A stretch of DNA of 64,000 nt from Actinocrispum wychmicini. Its GTDB lineage: Bacteria; Actinomycetota; Actinomycetes; Mycobacteriales; Pseudonocardiaceae. Each line of letters starts with the position of its first letter. Position 1 is the stretch's first letter. Shown in pieces: positions 52,301 to 60,810 of this stretch. The translations under genes were made by a program, and so were the position numbers. The stretch lies in assembly GCF_004345645.1 (NCBI RefSeq), contig NZ_SLWS01000008.1, positions 124,001 to 188,000 on the forward strand, written 5' to 3'. The notes below the pieces were generated by a model. That model did not search any database. It was given only the letters and a program-made list of their open reading frames with translations, and was not told where the DNA came from.

Positions 52301-54342
52301 CTGTGTCCATTGTGGACCTGTCGGTGACGCTGACCGACGCGGGGCCGGACGGGATGCGTGGCGTGGTCCACTACCGGGCGGATCTCCTGGACCGGCCGGT
52401 GGTCGAGTCCTTCGCCCGCCACTACGTGACCCTGCTGGGCGGCCTGGCGGACGACGCGGCACGGCCGGTGAGCCGGCTCCGCCTGCTCGACCCGGACGAG
52501 CGGATCGCCCTCGCGACCGAGGCCACCTGGCCGGAGCCGGTCACGCCTCCGCTGGGCCGCCTGCACGAGCTGTTCGAGGCGCAGGTCGCACGGACACCAG
52601 ACGCTCCTGCTGTCGTGCACGGCTCCGAACGGCTGACCTACCAGGAGCTGGACAGCCGGGCCGACATGCTCGCGAGTCACCTTCGTGCGCTCGGAACCGG
52701 GCCGGAGCGGCCCGTCGGTCTCCTCTTGGAGCGCGGGATCCAGCTGGTGACCGGCATGCTGGGCATCCTCAAGGCCGGCGGCGGTTACGTCCCACTGGAT
52801 CTCGGCGACCCCGCGAGCCGCTTGGCCGGCATCGTCGCGGACTCGGACATCCGGCTCGTGGTGACGCAGGACGATCTGGCCGACCGCGTCCCGGGTGTCG
52901 CCACGCTCACCGTTCCCGTCGACGGCTGGACCGGCGAGCCGGCCCGCCCGGCGGCGGGCACCATGGCGTATCTGATCAGCACGTCCGGCTCGACCGGGCG
53001 ACCCAAGGCGGTCGTCGTCGACCACGACTCGATCACCCGGTTCGTCGCCGGCACCGTCGACTTCTTCGGCATCACGCCCGCGGACAGGGTCTACCAGTTC
53101 GCGACGACGACGTTCGACACACACGCCGAGGAGATCCATCCCGCGTTGTGCGGTGGGGCGTGCCTGATCATGCGCGGCCCGGACGCGGCGCTCTCGGTCC
53201 GGCAACTGCTGGACGACGTCGCGTTCCACCGGGTCACGGTGCTGAACCTGCCGACCGCCTACTGGCACGAGCTGTGCTCCTGGCTGGAACACGAACGACA
53301 ACGTCTGCCGGCGAGCGTCCGGCTGGTGGTGATCGGTGGCGAGAGCGCGTTGCCGCACGCGCTCGCGGTGTGGCGTCGGCTGGCCGGTTCGACGGTCCGC
53401 CTGCTGAACACGTACGGCCCCACGGAGGCGACGGTCGCGACGGTCGCGGCTGACCTCACCGAGGACGACAGCCGGACGGTGCCCATCGGACGTCCTTTGC
53501 CCGGTGTGGTCGCACGGGTGTTGGACGGCGACATGGAGCCGGTCCCAGCCGGCCTGTTCGGCGAGCTGTATCTCGGTGGCCGGTGTCTTGCCCGTGGCTA
53601 CCTCGGTCAGCCGGCCGCGACGGCGCGGAACTTCGTCCCGGATCCGTTCGCGCCGGGGCGCCTGTTCCGCACCGGCGACGTCGCCCGGCGCCGGGCCGAC
53701 GGCTTGCTGGAACTGCGGGGACGAACCGACACCCAGGTGAAGATCCGTGGTTACCGGGCCGAGCTTGGCGAGATCGAGAACGCCCTGCGTGGCCACCCCG
53801 GAATAGGTGACGCCGTGGTCGGCGTCGCCGGGTCGTCCCTCGTCGCGTATGTCGTCGCCGCCCCGGACACGTCCTTGAACGCCGACGAACTCCGGGTGTT
53901 CCTCGCCGACCGGCTCCCGCGCTACATGCTGCCCGCGGACTTCGTCGCTCTGCCCCGGCTGCCGCTGACACCGCACGGCAAAGTGGATCGACACCGGCTG
54001 GCGGGCCTCGGCGGGGACCGGCTGGCCCGTCCCGGGGCACGCGTCGCACCGCGGTCGCCGGTGGAGGCCGCGGTCGCCGAGGTGTGGGGCCAGGTGCTGG
54101 GGCGCGACGACTTCGGCGTCGAGGACAACCTGTTCGACCTCGGCGCCCACTCGCTGATGCTGATGAAGGTGGCCGCCCGGATCCGGCGGCGATTCGGTGT
54201 GGACATCCCCGTGCGGACCTATTTCGAGCGGCAGACGGTCGCCGCGCTCACCCCGTACGTCGTGGACGCGGTGGCCGCCAAAGTGGCGCGGTTGCCCGAC
54301 GCGGAGGTACGACGCCTGTTGACCGGCCGATCCCCGGAGTGA
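49339..54342 (+). CDS. Nonribosomal peptide synthetase, A-T-C-A-T
   Basis: 1667 residues from the ATG at 49339, inside the end of the T-C gene. Domains: A1 about residues 18-514 (YTSGSTGRPKG, NLYGPSES, YRTGDLG, NGKVDR); T1 Ser near 563 (GGHSLSAARV); C 615-1048 with HHIAVDA; A2 1075-1558 (STSGSTGRPKA, NTYGPTEA, FRTGDV, HGKVDR); T2 Ser near 1605 (GAHSLMLMKV). By alignment to GrsA I read the A1 code as DAAQLALLAK, which resembles the beta-tyrosine code of SgcC1 as I recall it, and the A2 code as DTENVGTVAK, near lysine/beta-lysine-type codes. It ends in a T domain, so the peptide passes to the leftward NRPS. Confidence 0.94.
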   Translation: MADGRPQSAERPLNGPSPEGLFLAQAAGFPHRTAVTDGELQYTYQELEQWSWRLAQALGRSPSWRPAPVAVLTRSAIRGVVAMLAILRAGGTFVVLDEDSPAARLVEQLDDISPALVLHETSAEVRNTVLEWCRSAGAIALSFDACDEARPSQDTRVPTPSSQPAYIAYTSGSTGRPKGIVMPRPALAQFLTAWTNRIGIEPGDRVAQWAPQSYDAAYAEIFGALAVGATLCCPGPHDRRDAAGVREWLDESGVTVFQTVPSFLAELVEAGRPGGRSDLRLLLVAGEALATALASECRRQWPQVRLFNLYGPSESILATVMPVDDSPAGDSVPVGTALDRRTLTVLDDDGVPCPAGTVGEIFIGSEHLALGYWRRPAETAAAFLPDPAGRGRRRYRTGDLGRIRADGVLEFTGRRDLQVKIRGRRAELTEVEAAIRRYPGVADAAVTAVTTGAVVTGLAAHVVPARTGARPDMLQLRHFLAGTLPGHLVPTAFSALASLPRTRNGKVDRSALARIQSPAVGDGSPQPPRSDAERQVAAVFAEILGVDEVGSRSNFFVLGGHSLSAARVASRLRTRLGVKVTVRTVLEFPTVAELAARLESPEEPAVGTVRPAPATRRPLSFEQQRLWFLSELYPDSTAYNMVLALRVHGSLELSALDDAFALLVRRHEVLRMRVEVVDGEPWSANDTQPVLHHVNRRDVPFGQRESVLVRLAADEASVPFRLATGPVMRARVVQFADDDHALVFVVHHIAVDAESFQILRRELSELYEACRSRRAARIPDLTEQYADYASWQREALPEALATEQLAYWRGQLAGLLALELPMARPRPHEPAGPGASHRFVLPSDLTDRLRVVGITAGTTLFVTLLTAYVTVLSRYSGQSDITVGVPVSRRHRPADEDLIGCYVNTLVFRADLSGDPGFLDLLARTRRVALDAYGHQDLPLDKLVEHLAPERDVRRNPLFQTMFEVRSAQDEHARLGDLPAERVPVDLPVSIVDLSVTLTDAGPDGMRGVVHYRADLLDRPVVESFARHYVTLLGGLADDAARPVSRLRLLDPDERIALATEATWPEPVTPPLGRLHELFEAQVARTPDAPAVVHGSERLTYQELDSRADMLASHLRALGTGPERPVGLLLERGIQLVTGMLGILKAGGGYVPLDLGDPASRLAGIVADSDIRLVVTQDDLADRVPGVATLTVPVDGWTGEPARPAAGTMAYLISTSGSTGRPKAVVVDHDSITRFVAGTVDFFGITPADRVYQFATTTFDTHAEEIHPALCGGACLIMRGPDAALSVRQLLDDVAFHRVTVLNLPTAYWHELCSWLEHERQRLPASVRLVVIGGESALPHALAVWRRLAGSTVRLLNTYGPTEATVATVAADLTEDDSRTVPIGRPLPGVVARVLDGDMEPVPAGLFGELYLGGRCLARGYLGQPAATARNFVPDPFAPGRLFRTGDVARRRADGLLELRGRTDTQVKIRGYRAELGEIENALRGHPGIGDAVVGVAGSSLVAYVVAAPDTSLNADELRVFLADRLPRYMLPADFVALPRLPLTPHGKVDRHRLAGLGGDRLARPGARVAPRSPVEAAVAEVWGQVLGRDDFGVEDNLFDLGAHSLMLMKVAARIRRRFGVDIPVRTYFERQTVAALTPYVVDAVAAKVARLPDAEVRRLLTGRSPE

Positions 54343-54352
54343 GGACCTGAGC

Positions 54353-55777
54353 ATGGACGACCTGCTTACCAGGCACGACACCCGCCCGGCGCTGTTGCTG
54401 CCGGACGGTTCCGGGATCACGTACGCACAGCTCGCGCGGGAGTCGGACCAGGTGGCGAAGGGCCTGGCCGCGGTGGGCGCCGGGCCGCGGTCGACCGTCG
54501 TGGTGGCGATGCCGAACGGGCCGGGATTCCTCGCCGCGTTCCTCGGCTGCCGGACCGTGGGTGCGATCTTCGCGCCTGTGCCGCCCGCGCTCACGCCGAC
54601 CGAGTTCGAGCGGGTCATGCGCGTGTCAGCACCGCACATCGTGATCGCGCATCCGGACTCCCGGGTCCTGCGATCGCCGGTCCTGCGCGAGGGGACGTTG
54701 ATCGACGGCCCACCCGGCACGCAGTGGGTGCGTTCACCCGCTCGGGACGACCAGCCCGAAGTCGGTGCCGATGACGCCCTCGTGCTGTTCACCTCCGGCA
54801 GTACCGGGGATCCGAAGGGCGTGCGGCTGACGGCGGGCAATCTCCGCGCCGGGATCCAGGCCGTGCTCGGCACCACGGGACTTGGCCCGGCGGACAAGAG
54901 TGTCGCTCTGCTGCCGTGGACTCACGGTCACGGGCTCATCGGTCAGCTCCTGTCGTCGGTGGCGGCGGGCGCGTCCGTTGTCGTCCCCGGCACACCGAAC
55001 CTGGTGGAGTCGGGTGTCTTCACGTGTTCGCCCACCTGGCTGACCACGGTCCCACCGCAGCTGTCCGTCCTCTGCGAGTCGGCGGCCGCGGCCCAGAACC
55101 CGTTGCCTGCCTTGCGTTTCATCCGTACCGCGTCGGCTCCGCTGACGACCGGCCTGGCGCGCCGGGTCGAGATGGTGTTCGACTGCCCGGTGGCCGAGGC
55201 GTACGGCATGACGGAGACCAGCCATCAGGCGGCCGCCAACGCGCCGGACTACGGGCGGCGGCGGCTGGGGACGGTGGGCCGGCCCACCGGGGTCCAGGTC
55301 CGGACCGGCCCGTCCGGCGAGCTCGAAGTGCGTGGGGACGCGCTGTTCACGGGGTATCTGGGCCGGGCCGACCTGACCGCGCGGGCACTGAACGCCGACG
55401 GCTGGTACCGGACCGGGGACATCGCCGAGATCGCCCCCGACGGCTACGTCAAGCTGCTCGGCCGATCGAGCGAGCTGATCAACCGCGGCGGGTTCAAGAT
55501 CTCGCCGGTCGAGGTCGAGGAGGCGCTCGCCGCCCATCCAGGGGTGCTGGACTGTCTCGCCACCGCCGTCGACGATCCGGTGTTCGGCCAGGACGTGGCC
55601 GTGCTGGTGGTGCTCGGCGACCCGGCGCCGGCGGTCCGCGAGCTGAAGGCGCACTGCCGGGAGCATCTCAGCGCCCACAAGCAGCCTGCGCGGATCCGAC
55701 CGGTGGCGGCGCTGCCGAAACTGGCCAACGGCAAGCCAAGCAGACGGCTCGCCGCCAGCATGTTCGACGAGGGGTGA
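54353..55777 (+). CDS. Stand-alone acyl-CoA synthetase/acyl-AMP ligase
   Basis: 474 residues, ANL superfamily but not an amino-acid A domain. LFTSGSTGDPKGVRL near residue 146 (P-loop), EAYGMTETSHQA near 282, GWYRTGDIAEIAPDGY near 345, RGGFKISPVEVEEAL and the catalytic Lys in LANGKPSRR near the C-terminus. It begins 10 bases after the NRPS stop. Its likely role is to activate a carboxylic acid and load it on the N-terminal T domain of the T-C protein, giving the N-acyl cap. A CoA ligase for an aryl-acrylate from the MIO enzyme is an alternative. Confidence 0.88.
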   Translation: MDDLLTRHDTRPALLLPDGSGITYAQLARESDQVAKGLAAVGAGPRSTVVVAMPNGPGFLAAFLGCRTVGAIFAPVPPALTPTEFERVMRVSAPHIVIAHPDSRVLRSPVLREGTLIDGPPGTQWVRSPARDDQPEVGADDALVLFTSGSTGDPKGVRLTAGNLRAGIQAVLGTTGLGPADKSVALLPWTHGHGLIGQLLSSVAAGASVVVPGTPNLVESGVFTCSPTWLTTVPPQLSVLCESAAAAQNPLPALRFIRTASAPLTTGLARRVEMVFDCPVAEAYGMTETSHQAAANAPDYGRRRLGTVGRPTGVQVRTGPSGELEVRGDALFTGYLGRADLTARALNADGWYRTGDIAEIAPDGYVKLLGRSSELINRGGFKISPVEVEEALAAHPGVLDCLATAVDDPVFGQDVAVLVVLGDPAPAVRELKAHCREHLSAHKQPARIRPVAALPKLANGKPSRRLAASMFDEG

Positions 55778-55796
55778 CCCAGGAAGGAGTCGGTCC

Positions 55797-56033
55797 GTGG
55801 CCGAGGACAGCGAGGACGACCGCGTCTACACGGTCGTCGTCAACGAGGAGGAGCAGTACTCGATCTGGCCGGCTGACCGCGTGCCCCCGGCGGGGTGGAC
55901 CGCGGCGGGCCGGGCGGGGACCAAGGCGGAGTGCCTGGCGCACATCGAGTTGGTCTGGACGGACATGCGGCCGTTGAGTCTGCGCAGGCGGATGGCCGCG
56001 GACGCGGCGACGAAGACAGGCAGCCAGGACTGA
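55797..56033 (+). CDS. MbtH-like protein
   Basis: 78 residues. The family signature is complete: VVVNEEEQYSIWPADRVPPAGW, then CLAHIELVWTDMRPLSLRRR. MbtH proteins bind A domains and are needed for solubility or activity of many of them. GTG start with AGGA upstream; its stop overlaps the hydrolase ATG (TGATG). It would serve the A domains of both NRPS proteins. Confidence 0.97.
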   Translation: MAEDSEDDRVYTVVVNEEEQYSIWPADRVPPAGWTAAGRAGTKAECLAHIELVWTDMRPLSLRRRMAADAATKTGSQD

Positions 56034-57280
56034 TGTCCACGAACGTCGATCCCACCACAAGCATTGACGCCGGCCGGCTGCTGCGCCGGATCGCCGAACT
56101 CGCCGCGATCGGCGCCGACCGGCTCGGCGGCGTCACCCGGCCCGGCTTCGGTGCCGCCGACCGGGCCGCGATCCAGTACCTCCGCGACACCGTGCGGGCC
56201 GACCGCCTTCACTCCACAGTGGACCCCGCGGGCAACCTGATCATCCGCGGTGGCGCCAGGTCCGGCGACCGCCCTGTTCTGCTGATGGGCTCGCACATCG
56301 ACACGGTGGTCAACGGCGGGCGCCTGGACGGCAGCTACGGCGTACTGGCGGCCATCGAAGTGCTCACCACCATCACCACGTCGGGCCCGCCGACTCGGTG
56401 CGAGCCGGTGGTCGTCGCCTTCGCCAACGAGGAGGGCGCGCTGTTCCAGCAGCCGTTCTGGGGCTCGCTGGCGATCGCCGGCGGGCTGGCGGACACGACC
56501 GTCCCAGCTGTCGGAGTCGAAGACCACTCGCTGAGTGACGCCCTGCGGCTGGCGGGCGGCGATCCGGCCGACATCCAGGGCGCGGCCTGGCCGCCGGGGA
56601 CCATCGAGTCCTACCTGGAACTGCACATCGAGCAGGGACCGGTCCTGGAGCGGACGGGTGCGCGGATCGGGATCGTCGATCGGATCGTCGGCCGGACCGT
56701 GTTCGACGTCGAGATCCACGGAACGGCCGGGCACGCCGGGACCACGCCGATGTCGATGCGCCGGGACGGACTGGCGACGGCCGCCCACGTGATCCTCGCG
56801 GTGCAACGGATCGCGGCCGAGCGGTGTCTCTGCCGGGTCGCCACGGTCGGGCACATCAGCGTGGCACCCAACAACACGAACGTCGTGCCCGGCCGGGTCC
56901 GGCTGACCGTCGAGATCCGGGACACCACAACGGAATCACTCCTGGTCGCCGAGGCGGAGGTGCGCAGGGAGATCAAGGAGATCAGCGAGCGGACCACGGT
57001 CCCGATCAGCGTCACTGTGACGACCCGGGTCGACCCGCGGAGCACCGACGACAGGCTTCGGGCGCTGATCGGCGACGCCGCGGACGCGCTGGACCTGCCG
57101 TCCGTCGTCCTTCCCAGCGGCGCCGGCCATGACGCGCAGATCATCGCGGCGGTCGCGCCCATCGCGATGATCTTCGTGCCGAGCGTCGGCGGCGTGAGCC
57201 ACGTGCCCGAGGAGCACACCGCCGACGAAGATCTCGTGGCTGGTGCACAAGTGCTGCTGCACACCGTCCTGCGGCACTGA
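56033..57280 (+). CDS. M20-family N-carbamoyl-amino acid hydrolase/allantoate amidohydrolase-like
   Basis: 415 residues. GSHIDTVVNGGRLDGSYGVL near residue 85 and FANEEGALFQQPFWGS near 127 carry the metal-binding His, Asp and Glu; the lid domain contains GTAGHAGTTPMSMRRD; the C-terminus has SGAGHDAQIIA and GVSHVPEEHTADEDL. This is the HyuC/AllC group, which splits N-carbamoyl or ureido groups. Its ATG overlaps the MbtH stop, so it belongs to the NRPS operon. It could release a beta-amino acid from a carbamoyl precursor or trim a ureido group; neither is shown. It converges with the GH35 gene with no gap. Confidence 0.88.
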   Translation: MSTNVDPTTSIDAGRLLRRIAELAAIGADRLGGVTRPGFGAADRAAIQYLRDTVRADRLHSTVDPAGNLIIRGGARSGDRPVLLMGSHIDTVVNGGRLDGSYGVLAAIEVLTTITTSGPPTRCEPVVVAFANEEGALFQQPFWGSLAIAGGLADTTVPAVGVEDHSLSDALRLAGGDPADIQGAAWPPGTIESYLELHIEQGPVLERTGARIGIVDRIVGRTVFDVEIHGTAGHAGTTPMSMRRDGLATAAHVILAVQRIAAERCLCRVATVGHISVAPNNTNVVPGRVRLTVEIRDTTTESLLVAEAEVRREIKEISERTTVPISVTVTTRVDPRSTDDRLRALIGDAADALDLPSVVLPSGAGHDAQIIAAVAPIAMIFVPSVGGVSHVPEEHTADEDLVAGAQVLLHTVLRH

Positions 57281-59554
57281 TCACATCGAGGTGAGTGTCC
57301 ACTGTTGACTGGTGTCGCCGGTGTCGGTCTGTTGCACGATGGCCGCGTTGTCGGCGGTGGAGTTGCCGGCGACACCGATCACCTTGCCGGTCCTGACGCT
57401 GACCAGCTTGACGTAACCGCTGTCGGTCGGGACGAGCCGCCACTGCTGGTTCGTGCCGCCGTTGGCCGGCCACTGGATGATGGGGGTGCCGTCGGCGGAG
57501 CTGTTGCCCTGCACGTCGACCAGTAGGCCGGAGTTCACATTGGACAGTGTGCTGGTGCCGTCCGCGGCGGTGCTGACAGTCCATTGTTGGTTGGCGCTGC
57601 CGTGGAAGGGCCACTGGATCAGTTGGGTGCCGTTGGTGGTGGAGGAGCCGGGGACGTCCAGGGCTTTGCCGGAGCGGCGGTTCACCACGCTGTGCGCGCC
57701 GGACAGGGACGCTTCGAACGTGATCGGCTTCGGTCGGGTCTGGTGCAGGTCGAACACCAGGATCTGGTTGTCGCCGGCGGTGAGCCAGGGGGCCGGGCAG
57801 TAGAGGCGCTGCTGTGGGCCGATCGACCAGTAGCGGCCCAGGTTGTGGCCGTTGACCCAGACCACGCCCTTGGTCCAGCCGGACATGTCCAGGTACGTGT
57901 CGCCGGTCTGGCTCAACGTGACCGTGGCACGGAAGAACAGGCCGGGCCGGTTGGGGTCGCTGACCGTGGGGCGCAGGCCCGCGACGAACGCCTCGTCGAC
58001 CGGCAGGGGATATGTCCGCCAGTTGGTGAGCGTGCCGCCGTTGGCCAGGGACACCTGTTGGGTGATGCCCTTGCGGTCGACCAGGCCGTGGCCGAAGTTG
58101 ACCCGGCCCATGCCCTCCACCAGGATGTCCAGCGTCGGGCTCGACCCCGCCGACCCGAGTGCCAGGCTGGATCCGGTGGTGACCTTCAGCGGCGTCGCGT
58201 ACGCCGAAGACACCGCGGGGCGGGAGATGCCGCCCTGGTAGGCGCCGTCGAGGAAGACCGTGGCGTAGTCGTGCACGGACGTGACGTTCAGAGTTGTGCT
58301 GGAGTAGCCGGAAAGTGTCTTGCGGTACAGCATGAATCCGGAGTTCTGGCCGTAGTTCTCCATCGGCTGCGGGGTGGTGGCCGAGACCGCGGCGGGCAGG
58401 TTGTCCCACAGTGACGCGTAGACAGTCGGGGTCACGCCGGTGCGGGTGATCGTCGGGATGGGCGCGGGGACGGCCGGGAGCGGGGCGCCCAGTGCGGACT
58501 CGACGATCCCGCGGTACGCCGTGTACCTCGCGGTCGGCCGGCCCTGTTCGGTGATCGGGGCCGAGTAGTCGTAGCTGGTGATGTCCGGCTGGTAGCCGCT
58601 GCCGGAGTCACCCGCGTTCGCGCCCGCCCAGTACCCGAAGCTGGTGCCGCCGTGGACCATGTACAGGTTGAACGACAGGTTGCCGGTCATGAAGCCGCGC
58701 AGCGTGCCGGAGATGTCGGTGTCCAGACCGGCGAACGTGCCGTCACCCCAGTGGGTGAGCCAGCCGGGGTAGACCTCGCCGGCCATCGCGGGGACGGCCG
58801 GGAACGAACGCCGGCAGCTGGCGATCGACGAGGCGTCACCGCCGCTGAGCCCGATCGCGCCGCCGGTGACGTTGGTGTGGTTGCCGGTCACCTGGCCGAG
58901 ACCGTCCTGCGTGTAGAACGGCCCGGTGATCCCGGCCTGCACCCACAGCTGCCGCAGTTCCTCCATGTAGACGCCGTCGTTGCCGTACGACCCGTACTCG
59001 TTCTCGACCTGCACCATCAGGACCGGCCCGCCGTTGGCGACCATGAGCGGCTTGATCACCGGGGCGATCGTGGTCACGTACCTGGTCACCGCCGCCATGT
59101 AGTGGGTGTCCGCACTGGTGCGGACCCGCAGCGAGACCGGCGAGTTGGCCAGCAGGTACGGCGGCAACCCACCGAGATCCCACTCGCCGCAGACGTACGG
59201 CCCGGGGCGCAGCAGCACCCACATCCCCTCGGCCTGGCAAAGCTTGATGAACGACACGAAGTCCCGCCGGTCCGTGCTGAGGTCGAACACGCCCGGCCGT
59301 TCCTCCAGGTAGTTCCACATCAGGTAGAGCGCGATGGTGTTGAGACCCATCGCCTTGGCCATCTGGATGCGGTGCCGCCAGTACTGGACGGGAATACGCG
59401 CGGGATGCATCTCGCCGCTGCGGATCTGGAACCTGGCGCCGTCCAGCAGGAAGTTCGCGCCGTCGGTGGAGAACCCGAACGTGTGCCCGGCGGCGTTCGC
59501 CGTGCCGGCGAGGGGGCTCAACAGGCTGACGAGCAGCAGCGTGCGGCGGTTCAC
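57281..59554 (-). CDS. Secreted GH35 beta-galactosidase with ricin-type lectin domain
   Basis: 757 residues from the GTG at 59554, chosen for GGGAG upstream and the signal peptide VNRRTLLLVSLLSPLAGTANA. The GH35 barrel has RSGEMHPARIPVQYWRHRIQ, VLLRPGPYVCGEWDLGGLP, the acid/base Glu in QVENEYGSYG and the nucleophile candidate in AGEVYPGWLTHWG. Middle jelly-roll domains include WVNGHNLGRYW. The last 130 residues are a ricin-B/CBM13-like trefoil with QQW repeats (SANQQWTVS, TNQQWRLV, SQQWTLTS). It removes terminal beta-galactose from extracellular glycans. Confidence 0.93.
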   Translation of the reverse strand: MNRRTLLLVSLLSPLAGTANAAGHTFGFSTDGANFLLDGARFQIRSGEMHPARIPVQYWRHRIQMAKAMGLNTIALYLMWNYLEERPGVFDLSTDRRDFVSFIKLCQAEGMWVLLRPGPYVCGEWDLGGLPPYLLANSPVSLRVRTSADTHYMAAVTRYVTTIAPVIKPLMVANGGPVLMVQVENEYGSYGNDGVYMEELRQLWVQAGITGPFYTQDGLGQVTGNHTNVTGGAIGLSGGDASSIASCRRSFPAVPAMAGEVYPGWLTHWGDGTFAGLDTDISGTLRGFMTGNLSFNLYMVHGGTSFGYWAGANAGDSGSGYQPDITSYDYSAPITEQGRPTARYTAYRGIVESALGAPLPAVPAPIPTITRTGVTPTVYASLWDNLPAAVSATTPQPMENYGQNSGFMLYRKTLSGYSSTTLNVTSVHDYATVFLDGAYQGGISRPAVSSAYATPLKVTTGSSLALGSAGSSPTLDILVEGMGRVNFGHGLVDRKGITQQVSLANGGTLTNWRTYPLPVDEAFVAGLRPTVSDPNRPGLFFRATVTLSQTGDTYLDMSGWTKGVVWVNGHNLGRYWSIGPQQRLYCPAPWLTAGDNQILVFDLHQTRPKPITFEASLSGAHSVVNRRSGKALDVPGSSTTNGTQLIQWPFHGSANQQWTVSTAADGTSTLSNVNSGLLVDVQGNSSADGTPIIQWPANGGTNQQWRLVPTDSGYVKLVSVRTGKVIGVAGNSTADNAAIVQQTDTGDTSQQWTLTSM

Positions 59555-59958
59555 GGGCACTCCCAACAGTCGACTACGGCGGCGAACAGGTTGAGCAGTC
59601 GTGCACCTTTGGTCAATCTTTCGATCACGAACGCGCACATCGTGACACTCGGATGGTAAGAACACCCCGCGCATGCGTCAAGACTCAACGCAACCGAACA
59701 CAACACCCCACGACCGAAAGGCACAGCGAACAGCCCGCCGCGAGCGGCGGGCACCGACACTATTGTCTGTCCTCGCTCCGCTCGGACGGCTTGGCCGCCC
59801 GAAGCCGGCCATTTCCACCGCGCCCCACGCGACCGACATCTCCGCTCTGACCTGCCCGCCGCTGTACTCGGGGCGATGTCGGGCGTGTTGCGCGGCGTAA
59901 ATGACCGGCGCGGCCAAGCGAGCCACCCTCTTGATGTCCGTTAGGAAATCGTGAACGG
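59555..59958. other. Intergenic stretch between GH35 and a membrane-protein gene
   Basis: About 400 bases without a convincing gene; short open frames on the + strand have no ribosome-binding site or family resemblance. The left part should hold the leftward GH35 promoter (TTGACC occurs on that strand near 59610), and the right part follows the end of the leftward membrane-protein gene. One GC hairpin (59733-59752) is visible. Confidence 0.6.
59733..59752. terminator. GC-rich hairpin, possible terminator
   Basis: GCCCGCCG and CGGCGGGC pair as an 8-bp perfect stem around CGAG. It is the strongest structure downstream of the leftward membrane-protein gene ending at 59959, though 206 bases away and without a T tract. 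Confidence 0.4.
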
Positions 59959-60765
59959 CTACTTCAACACGTTGACCGCGCGGGCGATCACCAGGGCGAC
60001 TGTCACCAGGGAGATCGCGGACTGCAGCAGCATGGTCGCCTTCGCCCAGCGGGACAGTGGCAGGACGTCGGTGGGGCTGAAGGCGGTCGCGTTGGTGAAG
60101 GACAGATACAGGTAGTCCATGAACGCCGGTTCCCAGTCCGGGTGGGCGAGTTCGGGGCTCTGCATCTGCACGAACTGGAAGTCCGGCAGTGGCTTGCGGG
60201 CCAGGGCGCGGGCGACCGGGCCGCCGCGGTCGAACTCCCAGTACCAGAGGGCGAAGACGATCACGTTGGTGAGCCAGATCGCCGCCCCGGTCATCAGCAG
60301 CGGGCCGGCGTCCTCGCCGAACCTGCCCTGGGTCAGGCCGACTACCAGGGTGCCCGCGGACCACGCGTTGGCCACGCTGATCACGGCGATGAGCGTCAGG
60401 CTCGCCAGCCGCAACAACTTCGACTCGCGGGAGATCCGAACCGGATTCGCCACCACCAGAACGACGAACAGGACCAACTCGGGCACCGGCAGCAGCCAGC
60501 TGGGGCCCAGGGCGAGCACGTCGGGCAGCAGCAGTTGGAACGCGACGGCGGCGAGCACCGCGAGGCTGACCACCCACCGCGGTTCGCCCTTGGTCTGCCG
60601 TAGCCAGGCCGGCACGTGTTTGACACCGGTCGCGACCGCCTCGACCGGATGGTGCCCGTGGCACAGCATCTCCTCGAGTCTCGCCAGTTCGGCCCGGACC
60701 GAGCGGGCCACGGCCAACGGCGTGTGATGCTCTACTGTGGACTTTTCGGTCATTTCGTCGGACAT
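59959..60765 (-). CDS. Multi-pass membrane protein, DUF1345-like
   Basis: 268 residues. A soluble N-terminus of about 65 residues is followed by at least five hydrophobic segments. The C-terminal part, DYLYLSFTNATAFSPTDVLPLSRWAK then a final membrane helix, resembles DUF1345 and ion-channel-like proteins, where the YxSFTxxTxxxxTD region precedes the last helix. Function unknown. It is upstream of nothing obvious and follows the TetR gene in the same direction after a 45-base gap. Confidence 0.65.
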   Translation of the reverse strand: MSDEMTEKSTVEHHTPLAVARSVRAELARLEEMLCHGHHPVEAVATGVKHVPAWLRQTKGEPRWVVSLAVLAAVAFQLLLPDVLALGPSWLLPVPELVLFVVLVVANPVRISRESKLLRLASLTLIAVISVANAWSAGTLVVGLTQGRFGEDAGPLLMTGAAIWLTNVIVFALWYWEFDRGGPVARALARKPLPDFQFVQMQSPELAHPDWEPAFMDYLYLSFTNATAFSPTDVLPLSRWAKATMLLQSAISLVTVALVIARAVNVLK

Positions 60766-60810
60766 GTGCGTCCCTCCCGGTCTCCCCCAAGGGATTCTGC
60801 CCCAGCTGGG

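Noticed and set aside
59653..59900. Short + strand open frames in the gap before the membrane-protein gene
   Set aside because: No ribosome-binding site, biased Arg/Pro/Ser composition and no recognisable motif.
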